A DNA stretch of 64,000 nt, from NCBI GenBank assembly GCA_964035545.1, contig OZ037765.1, forward strand, positions 30,554,004-30,618,003. The letters are read 5' to 3'. The first letter of the stretch is position 1, and each line of letters begins with the position of its first letter. The notes beneath the pieces are model-generated. The model searched no databases, was not told the origin of the DNA, and saw only the letters and a program-made list of their open reading frames with translations. The position numbers and the translations under genes were made by a program. Shown piece after piece: positions 1-10,074 of this stretch. The stretch is from Bugula neritina. Lineage: Eukaryota > Bryozoa > Gymnolaemata > Cheilostomatida > Bugulidae.

Positions 1-893
1 GAACAAATCTTCGAGGTCTATGAAAGAATAGACGTGCAATGGGATCGTTACATTACGATTAGAGGTTATAGCAATAAAAAATCTACCAGAGAGGGAATAA
101 CTCTACACTAACTAAAAAACCATCGTTCACTAAACTAGCTAATGGGTATAATATGGTGAAAGTATTGAAATTGCATTAATCTCCATGTTGTAGCATGACA
201 TTGCATAAAGCTAAAAGATGTAATGGCTTTTTCATGTTAGCTTCAGCGCTTATTTTGTTTATTTATATACAGCTATATCAGCTTTTCTGTGCAAGTTAAT
301 ATATAAGGTGGTAACACTTCTACTGTTTTCATTGTAAATTTTTTTATGATCAATACACCTGTTTGAAACACAACACTCCAGATCATGTCTTGTATATTCA
401 TTAAATTAACCAGATTATAATAATTATTATAGTGTGTGATGCTGCACCAACAGATAGCTGATGACTTATAACTATTGCCCCTGAAAATGTAATTTTTGAT
501 GGTTTGTCGAGATGCATCTAAAATTTTTATGAATTTGTCATGGTCATTTTTTGATGGTTACTTTTTTTATTTGTAAGTATATTTATATGCAACATTTAAA
601 AAATAATAAAACTAAAATTATGATATGCACTATTAAAAACCATGCTTGAAATCTATAATAATTATAAAATCATACTAAATTATAAACTGGAACTTTGAAA
701 ACTGTTACATGTGTTATACACAACATAAAAAAATGGAAAAATACAAAGTTCACAACTTTCAATATTGATAAAAGTATAAAATATTACAATTAAAGCAATA
801 TAAATAAAATATTCAACTAAACTATCCCAGAGTGGTAGAGCTATAGTGAGATTGACAAGCAGGTTTATTAAGAGTGCTAACCAACATTAAATT
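1..893. other. Flank downstream of CDC6, no gene seen
   Basis: AT-rich sequence beyond the CDC6 stop codon. On the minus strand an AATAAA poly(A) signal reads at 869-864, about 25 bases after the stop, so the CDC6 transcript probably ends close to there. I see no other coding signal, RNA gene or clear repeat here. Confidence 0.5.
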
Positions 894-3800
894 CTACAAT
901 CCCTTATCCAAAACCGAGGAGATCAGAAGTTTGTCTTGCATAGCAAATTCTAATTCTTTTGGATCCATTTTTAAAGAAATCTGTAAATACCAAAGTAAAG
1001 TTTCACTTTCATGTATGTAAGGTACAAGAGAAGTAGAGAACTTAACAGAACAAACTGCTAGCCAATCAGAATTCAAGATTCAAATTTATTCAGTTACCTA
1101 ACAGATCTTCAGCTAGTCCCAGTGAGAGAACCATCTAAAACTTACCTTTCTAAGTCGGCTTTCCTTTGCTTTCTTTAGAATTATGAGACCTCTGCACTCC
1201 AATAGCTGACAGAGACTAACAAACTCTGACTGATGAAAGGGTGCTACGTCTTGCTTCTTACACACACGGCAATACGAATCAAGGACCTGCAATGACAGCG
1301 CATTTACTTTAAAAAAAACCACAAAAAGGGTATAAAAAGCAAAACTGTGACACGCGAGTGTTCTTTGACTTAGGACATAAATAATGGTTTCATCCCAGAT
1401 AGACGCTTCCAAAACCCCACATAAAATGCATATATTGCACCAAAATAAATAAATAGCTCTACTTGAAAAGCGTCTAACTGGAATGACACCATAAATAATA
1501 CCTTGATTATAAAGAAATACTTTCATAGTTGAACTGTTTATATTAAAATAGTTACCAACTCAGCAAAAACTAAAAACCACCATGACTCATCTAGTGTGAG
1601 CAGCAAAGAGCAGCATACCTTGCCCAGTGAAAACTCTTTGAGTTTGCTTGATTTCATCAAGAGGAGGAGAGTAGAGATGACGAGTTTCTGTTGAAGAGGG
1701 AATGAGTTGGGTTTAGCTGTGCTGTTAGCGCTGCCGTATACCTCGTCCACCACGCTAGCCACTTGTCCGATACCGACAGCGCTAACAGACGGCTTTGAGG
1801 GAGAGTTGAGAGGTACTGGGTCAGACTCTTCATCTGTAATATATACATTCTTGTACTAGTGGGAACTTGACTGGTAGACTAGCTGGTAATATTGTTGTTA
1901 CTTGTATGCCATTTAGTAGTGGGTTAGAGAGGCTGTACTGCAGCTATTTCACCATCAGTTACAGAGTATTGGTGATCTTGAACACTACATTGTGTGATTG
2001 TGATCATACTACCAGCTATTTAGTTTTATGAGTAAATTCAGGAAATTGTATAATGTCTCATATTACATAATCTGCTTAGCATGAGTTTTGAAATGTAAAT
2101 AGTTATCTCTATATTTTACATAGAAATATTAAATTTAACTAAAGCTACATGTACACAGGCCGATTTTTTCAGCCGATTTTGTACTTGTCTATTTCGCTAT
2201 TGCTGATTGAAAAATCGGCCAAAAGCAAAATCGGCCGATTTTTCAAAAGTCCCAAAAAATCGCTAGCAGTTTATCGGCTTGTGTACATGTAGCTTTAGAC
2301 TTACAAAAACTGTCCCAATTTGAGCAGGTGTTAAAGGATTGCTCTATCTTGTCTAATAAATGGCCATTTAGGTCAAACACACATAATATTATGTTTTTCT
2401 AAGCATGCATTGACAAAAAGCATTTGACCAAAGGTAGAAACAGTTAGTTGAAGTTGAGGGTGTAGATTGGTAACAGCCAAAACGCCGATTTTGAAATGAG
2501 CTGGGAAATGTGACGTAACAGCGCCAGCATTCCTGCTGGTCACGTGACTATACAAATGAATAACTATAGAAATATGACTGTGAGATGTGATCTTTCAGCT
2601 CGTAATTTGTATATTTATAGAAGTGCAAATGTGAATTATTTCAATCTATAGTTTTTTGACATGTTAAATAACATGTATGTGATAACATTAGGCCATATTT
2701 TGCTTGTAAGCATAGAAAAAAGCATTGCAAAAACATGCATTCTTCAGGATGAATGCCTGCGATCGATCTAAACTAGGTCAGATTGTGCAATATTACGGGC
2801 GCACCAAAGCTGACCTATATAGCGCACTGTAACTGCTTGAGCGTTATTGGTTGATGTTGCGCTCAGCAACCTTGAATACTAGCGTTATAGTTAGCACGTG
2901 CAGCATAGTTACTGGTGTTCACACGTCACGTATTAGGCTATTCTTTTTCATGGCTGAAAATTTTACCTCCCTCAAAATCGGAATTTTGAAAAGCTGTTTT
3001 CTAGGCATATATCCCTTTGCAAAGTCACAATTGTTTGCATACACATTAGATTATAGTTCATAATTATAATGTGATTGTAATAAACTAAGATAGAGCAATC
3101 CTTTAACAGCAATAAGGGCCAAGTACATAAGACAATGTTATTTGTTTAAACTGTTATGTAATGCTTTAGTACTGCTATGTATTGTGAACTATGATATAAT
3201 ATGGTAACACCTGCTCAGATTGGGGCAGTTCCTGTAATGCACTTATATGAGAAAGTTGAACATAATGTTTTATGTAAAGCACAGAGCAAACTATTCAACT
3301 ACAATAAGCACTATGTACAAAATGTATACTGGAAATCCTGCCAGCTAATAAAGTAATTAATCAACTCAAAACTTTAAAAAAGAGAAGGCAAACTTGCTCA
3401 AAGCACTGGCACTAATGTAGTAGGTCTTGCTTAGCAAAATTAAAACCCTCTATCCACATATCAACTATTTAACATAAGAGTAGACAAACCTTGCATTTTG
3501 AGGAGATTCTGTTTTCTATTGGATAGTTGAGTGAATTCAAGAGATCGTCTGCAAATATCTAATGCCTTTCTCATGTCACCTGCCACTGCTGACACTTTGC
3601 GTGCACAGTATGTCAGTGCAGACCTGTCTAGCACCTGCTTATACACTTCAGGTGTCTACAATAGCACAAGTCCAGAATATGCGGAGGTAAAGTGAACACA
3701 CACTCAATGCTCTGAAGTTAATCTTCTAACCACTAACCAGGAAAAACAACTGGTTGATGTGAACCAACCTTCTGAAGGCGAGAGTCCAACACAGTTACGA

Positions 3801-6800
3801 TCTGTTCCCTGGTGTAGGGTTCAAAGTGCAGCAGCTCTGGCCGATAGTCTATATTAACGTTTAGTCTGGGCAACATCCTGTCAGTGAGGTCTAGAGAATT
3901 GGCTATACCTGTAAACACACGACACTGGGAGGTCAATCATCAGAGAATAGACATCAAGCAGGAAACTGCGAACAATCAAGGAAGGCAGTGATAAATAAAA
4001 TCAGAGAATTGTAGAATACGTAAAAATAATTCTGATATGATTTATTATTAGTTAGTGATGAAAACAAGAGAGACACGTTTCATCATAAAATAAATAACCT
4101 GCATTCTTTCTGTTCCTCGGCAATACTCATTGTCTAGTTTAAAGCCAATACATTATAGTATATATTATATTATATAAACTTGCCTATTAGGAGTAATCTA
4201 CTCTTGGCTATACTTGGCCACTCAAATATAGTGTACAGGACTTGCTGATGCTTACTGTCTAGTTGGTCCATCTCATCCAATACTAGAAGAACCAGCTTTC
4301 CTACACAAATATTCAACCAATCAGCTTACTCTATACAGATAATCACCCAATCAGCTTACTCTATACAATCAACCAATCAGCTTACTCTATACAAAAAACT
4401 GCTGCTCTTTACTCATCACAGTAAGTGCGTGTGCCCTTTATACTGGACTATACAGAAATGTTACCAACATGAACAAGGCTACCTGTTTTATATCAACATA
4501 AACTAGACATGGATACAAGTGTATAGAAAGATGATCACATAGTAACAAGCAATGAAGCTATCTATATTTTATGGAAAGATACTTAGACTAGAATCCTAAA
4601 CAACAAGGGGAGGCAATGCATAGCCAGAGTTCCACAGATGCAGTATTCACTTACCTGGGCTGGTCAGGTGCTTTAATATTAGTTGTTCCGCATTTTTAGA
4701 AGTTCGCACACTTGCAGCAGCCTTAGATCCTAACATTTCCACAGCTATTGCCTTGAACATGGCAAATGCTGATTGCACAGTCATAGAGTTGATGAACACA
4801 GTCTGACCTATATCCTACAACCAGAGGAGATGGAGGGTTTGGAAGTGAAAATAAATAAAAACAGTATTTTCAAAAGCAAAATTGATTATAATGAGCCGTA
4901 GCTAGCATCTTGTCTTGTTAATCAAATATTTCAGCATTCATATTTTATTTAACTTTTTTTTTTATTTAAGAAGCACTACTAAATAACTATCAAAGTAATG
5001 AAGTTTGGGAAGGACCAACATCAAAGGACAGACAACCCAAGACCCATAATTATATGTGACATATAGGATAACATTAGAAGGAGCAGCCGTGGTCTAGGGG
5101 TTAAAGCGTTTGCTTTGTGAACACGAAATTGTGGGTTCGAACCCCGACAAAGGCCATTGGTGATGTTAGGAAGAGCATCCAGTCATAATTGCTCCTGTGC
5201 CTCATTTAAACAAGTCCTTAGCCCGTTCTAGCAAAAACCCTTACCATCAGGGGTTTCTCACAGGGATAGCGACTATAAACTTGCGTGAGTATATAGGATA
5301 ATATTACATCTGCACACATAGAGCAACACTGTATCTGCACACACACCTGTGACCGCTGTTGAAGTACATGTTTGATGACGGCAGTTTTACCAGTTCCGGG
5401 AGCACCGGATATATATAGACTCTTAGCGCTGCCACCATTGACTTGGTTGTCTATGAAAGTGTTGATGCTGGAGATTTCCTTCTCTCTACAGAGCACTTCG
5501 GTTGGCTGCTGAGTGTGCAATGCAGATTTCACTTTCTCAAACAGTGCTATAACACATCAGCAATAGACTAGAACTATTAACAGTGTGAGGGTTCTTATTG
5601 GAGGTTGCTAAGCAACAAAACATTAAAGAGTAAACAACATGAGATGGAAATATTTACCAGAAGATTGCTGTACTGGGGTCATCAACAGCTTCTTTCTCGC
5701 TGCCGGTGTATCCGCTACTACAAGATTAAAGACGGGGCAATGGCTAAGAACAGACAAAATTAACCAACACATTCTTTCAGAAACTAAACAACTTGGTGAC
5801 ACAGCAGCATTTTTGACTCCCAGATACAAAAAAAACCCAAAAAGTATTCGAGAGACATCTAGAGGTGTAACTCACACTTATTATGACTAGCAGAACTAGT
5901 TGGGGTCTTAGCTGATTGAGGGGTCAGAAGATCTAGAAAAAATATACAACTGGATGTAATTAATAGAATAAAAATATAAGATTGTGTTTAGTTTGACTTC
6001 ACAACTAGCTCCAGACTGAACAATGCTGAACCAGGTGCAAAATAAAATATTAAAAGAGTTTACGTTGTTAACCTTTTGCAATAAGTAAATTTAGCACTTT
6101 AGGCTAATTCGAACAAGTATGGCTAAATAATTCTATAACTTTCAACAACATTTCAAAGCCTGGTAAGCCTGAACGGTAATAGATCCAGCAAGTTCATACT
6201 GTTAGTTGCTCTGCATTTGACTGATGTAAGCATAGCCTTAGGTTTTCCGCTCAGTAACTTTGCCTCAGGAACTTGAATAGTATGCGAAGCAAAACTTGCT
6301 ACACTTACCTGCACAGGGTTTCATCTCAGACCTGTTTCCTGTAGTTGGAGTCTCCCCTGCTGTAACAAGTCAAACAAACAAGGTGAATCACTCCACAGAC
6401 ATATCATTGAGTATATAGAAACCAATTATATTGTAAAATAACTGCGGGTAGAAGAATAGGGGATGTTAAGATTTGGATACACAGGTGACCAGAATGAGAG
6501 GGAAGGAGAGAGGGAGCGAAAGGAGTGAGGGAAAAACGTGTTTGTGCTAGGCAGATTTAGAATTTAGCTATGTCATACTTTTTTTAATACAACTGGTAGG
6601 TGTTCCAGGTGCTTGTTCTTTATCAAAACAGGCTTTCCTTTTGCTAGGAGAGGAATCTGATGTTTGCCTGTCAGATGCTAGCCGTTTAGAGGGGCTGAAA
6701 ACATGTCTTGAACTCTTCCTGGGAGTGACTTGGTTTTTTGAAATGTTATTTAAAACTGATTGAGTAGACTCCTGCTTTGAATAGGATTTATTAGTGTTAC

Positions 6801-6954
6801 AACTTTCAACCATGACCTTATTGTCGTTAAGGGTTCCATTTTTGGATGCATTTATTTCTGTAGCTGTTTTACAATTGTTTTCTTTGTCTTTCACCAATTT
6901 TCTCCTGGTAGATTTTCGAACTGGAAATGGCAATTGAGTTTGTGTGAGTGACAT
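894..6954 (-). CDS. CDC6: CDC6, DNA replication licensing AAA+ ATPase (12 exons)
   Basis: CDC6 binds ORC at replication origins and helps load the MCM helicase. Exons (minus): 6954-6579, 6359-6309, 5932-5876, 5717-5658, 5546-5347, 4814-4655, 4300-4184, 3908-3769, 3655-3490, 1833-1619, 1286-1146, 980-894. They join in phase to 589 codons; human CDC6 is 560 residues. Seen in the sequence: a basic N-terminus with CDK-type sites (TPRK, SPSK twice) and a KRL cyclin-docking-like motif; Walker A GAPGTGKT near residue 229; Walker B VLDEMDQLD near 310; the ANSLDLTDRMLPRL segment; and a C-terminal winged helix (FPLQQKLV to the end). The start is the first ATG of the first long exon; an acceptor-like TTTTTCTAG just upstream leaves room for a noncoding exon. 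Exon 4 could begin 3 bases later. The intron after 4184 has a GC donor. Known for the family: CDK sites in this tail control stability and export. Confidence 0.93.
1384..1492. mobile_element. Small inverted-repeat element (MITE) in a CDC6 intron
   Basis: About 109 bp. The left end reads ATGGTTTCATCCCAGATAGA and the reverse complement of the right end reads ATGGTGTCATTCCAGTTAGA, both continuing CGCTT. AAATA lies directly outside each end, a possible 5-bp target duplication. The same termini bracket 42925-43377. There is no coding capacity, so it would be a non-autonomous DNA transposon; superfamily not assigned. Confidence 0.6.
2139..2298. mobile_element. Palindromic MITE in a CDC6 intron
   Basis: About 160 bp with near-perfect terminal inverted repeats, CTAAAGCTACATGTACACA followed by R-GCCGAT (one mismatch in about 25). 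The interior is built from repeated, inverted copies of a word around ATCGGCCGATTTT. It lies in the intron between exons 3490-3655 and 1619-1833, directly beside a second inverted-repeat element starting at 2302. No target duplication is clear. Confidence 0.7.
2302..3236. mobile_element. Fold-back DNA element (~935 bp), right arm interrupted
   Basis: Left end 2302-2352 begins TACAAAAACTGTCCCAATTT and runs on through GAGCAGGTGTTAAAGG to GCTCTATCTT. Its inverted partner lies in two blocks, 3204-3236 and 3086-3107, with about 97 bp of unrelated sequence between them. Inner arms (about 2480-2570 and 2870-3000) are also weakly inverted, around a CCGATTTTGA core. No transposase is seen. A short open frame (2851-3063) is inside it and is not a gene. 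Confidence 0.55.
4303..4397. repeat. ~27-bp tandem repeat next to a CDC6 splice acceptor
   Basis: Three units containing CCAATCAGCTTACTCTATAC. The array starts about two bases from the acceptor of exon 4300-4184, so the acceptor's upstream side is made of repeat. It is one of several arrays in the window that abut exon edges. Confidence 0.8.
5077..5290 (+). mobile_element. tRNA-derived SINE, copy A, with target duplication
   Basis: About 210 bp. The tRNA-like head has an A-box region (GTGGTCTAGGGGTTA, from about 5089) and a perfect B box GGTTCGAACCC. The body carries GATGTTAGGAAGAGCATCC and the tail CAGGG...TTGCGTGAG. It is flanked by ATATAGGATAACATTA (5061-5076) and ATATAGGATAATATTA (5291-5306), a 16-bp target duplication with one mismatch. 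This marks retrotransposition into a CDC6 intron. Copies B and C are at 28046 and 59975. Confidence 0.9.
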
Positions 6955-7204
6955 GGCTCCACCCAGCTGACTTGTATTTGAAGGGTAAACTAGAAAAACA
7001 AACTAATTATAATCATTATGCAGGACACATCTGAATTTAGGATAAAAATACATCTACTTTCAATAAACACTAAATATCATTAATTTAAAAAGTCAAATGT
7101 AAATCACTAAATGCTGTTTCAATCTGAGATTGTTTACATGATTTTGAGAATCTCCGTAAAGTTGATCGTCAGTATGAGTAAATCAACAGGCCTGGTAAAC
7201 CGTA

Positions 7205-7740
7205 AATGAGTATCACTATCAGAATCAGTATGAGTATCACTATGAGTGATAGTGATACAATTGAATTTGATACTCATACTCACAGTATCATACTTATAGT
7301 TATTAAATTATACTTATAGTCATACTCATACTCAATCTCATAGTGATAGTCATACTTATACTGAGCTAATCATAGTGATACTGGAAATGGATAGCCATAC
7401 TCACTATAAGTATAACTATTACTATCAAATTAAATATCATAATCATACTGATAAACTAAAAAGTATGATCGAGATCAAGATGTTCACTCGAAGTCAATCT
7501 TAATGTGAATGTGAATCACTATTGGACAGAATGTCTTGGTTACAGGTTAGTAGTTACACTCGCTAGTTACTGTGGCAGTTGTACTGGTAATCGATGTCAT
7601 AGTGATAGTGATAGTCACTCAATCATAGTGTAACTGTAAGTGATAGTGACACTGAGAGTATGACTATGAGTACCAGTATCAGTGTGTCCTATGACTATCA
7701 CTATGAGTAACTGTAACTGTAAGTGTAAGAGCATGAGTAG
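7205..7740. repeat. Degenerate period-3/6 sequence (cryptic simple repeat), block 1
   Basis: The block is a shuffled mixture of trinucleotides such as AGT, GAT, ACT, ATC and CAT (for example TATGAGTATCACTATGAG and AGTGATAGTGATAC) with no fixed unit. Words and their reverse complements alternate, so local hairpins are common. It resembles a heavily mutated or slippage-scrambled simple repeat. Confidence 0.7.
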
Positions 7741-8234
7741 CCGTAGGAGATTCAGATTGAGTCCATGATCATCTCCATGGCTATAACATTAAACTTAACA
7801 ATATAACAAAAGTTTAAGAACTGAAGCATCCTGACTCTACAATTATAATCCAACTCATAGTAATAGGATCAGGTTATAGGATAAAAAGCAAAAAGTAATA
7901 TACTAATATTTACAGTAATTCAGATTGAATCTATCATGAACACGTTAGGACTATAGGAATTCCCGCCACAAGCAATGAGCTAGTGTCAATTATTCTCCTG
8001 TGGAGTTATCTTCTCCATAAGTTTTCTGACGAAACTTTCAACTCTTGCTGTTATAACTTATTAGCAATAACAACTCAGTTTTTTAAAGCTATTCTGTTTT
8101 AAAAACAATTTTTTTTATTAATAAACTTTAATAACTATTACAATTTAAAATGCATAATTGCTGGTTGGAATCTTGTACCAAGTCAGAATCGTTTTTTAGA
8201 GATGTTGTTGTCTGTCTGTAGCCTATTGAATATT

Positions 8235-8810
8235 TCCGGTACGATCACGATCACTATGATTAAACTTAATCACAATCACTAATGTTTAATTAAATTTATT
8301 GTTGTGGGTTTTAAAATTAATATCAAGCCAGCAGTCATAAAATTGTTTTTCTAAGTTTTTTTTGTGGTTATAATTTATAATGTACTATTATTATTTATAG
8401 CCACACTATGACTATAAGTATAACTATTCGTTTGCAACAAAATGAAAATTGAAAACAACTGCCACTGGCAACTCAAAGTCAAAGAGTCAAAGTGAAAGTC
8501 AAACTGATAAACTCATAGTCATAATGATCATGAATTTTTATTGTAAAGGAGTATGATGATGACACTCCGATTCATATTTCAAATCTCGATTTCTCACTGA
8601 CACACTCAGTCTCACTTTTAGTGTTAATCCCATTGTAATTGTCATTGTGAAACTGAGAGTGAGACTCAGACTGAGTCTCACCGTCTCATTCTTTCTTGCA
8701 GTGACACTGACTCCAGCCCTAAGTGCGGCAGTTACACTATTGCTGTAACTGTTGATGGTGATTGGCGCTATCAGTATCAAATTCAAGCATTATCATTATG
8801 ATAGTAGTTA
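8235..8810. repeat. Degenerate period-3/6 sequence, block 2
   Basis: Same style as block 1, with words such as ATCACGATCACTATGA, CTCATAGTCATAATGATC and CACTCAGTCTCACT. A minus-strand open frame of 82 codons inside it encodes only serine/leucine/threonine-rich repetition and is not taken as a gene. Confidence 0.6.
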
Positions 8811-10074
8811 TCGTAATACTTTATTACTTTAACTGCATTTTAATAAGCAACCAACTTATACTAATGATGAAAAATTAATATTAATACTTTTATTATTCAC
8901 CTTTGAATTATGAATATTATTAATAATTTAGTTGAATATATAATTTTATTATCATTGAGTGTTATCAATTGTTATTCACTCATTAACAGGACTTCTAGTC
9001 GGTTCTAAACAGTCAATTGGTCAGCAGCAGTATGTGTTTTTGTGACATACTTTTGGCTTTAGGAGCTTCAATAAAGCTGCTAGCAGTGAAATCATTGAAC
9101 TGACTTTACAAATAGTGGCTCATACTAATATACACTACAACAAATGCACAGGACAATTGCTCATTCACATAATTAGCATTAGTAACTTTCATCAAATGAG
9201 ATATCAATGCTCATAATTATATAATACTATTTATTTTAAGATACTATCGAATTTATAACTAAAATAAAAATGGTTGTATTACAACCGATAGTAACATTGA
9301 TATATTATTCTTCTAATAACTACTATATTTAGTTATTGGAATTGTAAAGTTAATCGTAAACGAATTACTTATCGTCATCTTCGATATTCTTTTTGGTGAC
9401 GTAAGCTTGAAAAAGTCGAACGAAACCACTTTAGTTCGAATAATTTCTGTTAAAAAAATTGTTAGATATGCCACAGTTTTGCTGATGAAAATAATATTTA
9501 CAAAATTCTCAAGCAGTGTGTTCCATCAGTTTATTATTATGTCACAATTCTTGTTTGGTTTTACAGAAAGCTTACTATGTACATCGTCCTCATGTTTTTT
9601 CAGCTAAATGAAAAAAGAAACAATAATAAGAAAGCTAATCACGCTGAAATCAAATTTGATTATGATTGATTTAAACTTTAGCTGGGATGTCTCAGCTTGT
9701 CGTTGTTAGACTACCTGATGAAAATTAATCAACATTTATTGACTGCTTGAATGAGTTATATTGCATGTCTCAGCTTTGCAATGTTTATAATCTGCCAGAT
9801 ACATTCGTCCAATCTCTTCATTAATGCCAATAATAGGTAGCATCAAATAATTTGATAGTATAATTAATTTATTAATTAAATAAATTACCTGCAACATTAC
9901 TTTCTGATTGAATGAGCTATATTGCACATCTGAGATCTGCAACGTTTACCATCTGCCAAATACATGCGATCTGTCTCTGCATTAACAGGAAATACTAGCA
10001 TCCAATAACTTTCACCAAAGTAAAATTTTGTATTTTTAGACTATATCTTTTCAAATCAGAGAATCTAAACAAAC

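Larger units (their letters stand above)
6955..10074. other. Divergent spacer between CDC6 and CWC22
   Basis: This spacer separates the starts of two divergent genes and so should hold both promoters. No TATA or other core element stands out. Most of the interior is degenerate short-period sequence (listed separately at 7205-7740 and 8235-8810). The remainder is AT-rich and unremarkable, and the short open frames here look like by-products of the repeats. Confidence 0.5.

Noticed and set aside
5083-5160. Functional tRNA gene
   Set aside because: A and B boxes are present, but the sequence continues as a repeated ~210-bp unit with a target duplication, so it is a SINE.
8538-8786. 82-codon minus-strand open frame
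   Set aside because: It lies wholly in degenerate period-3/6 sequence and has low-complexity composition.
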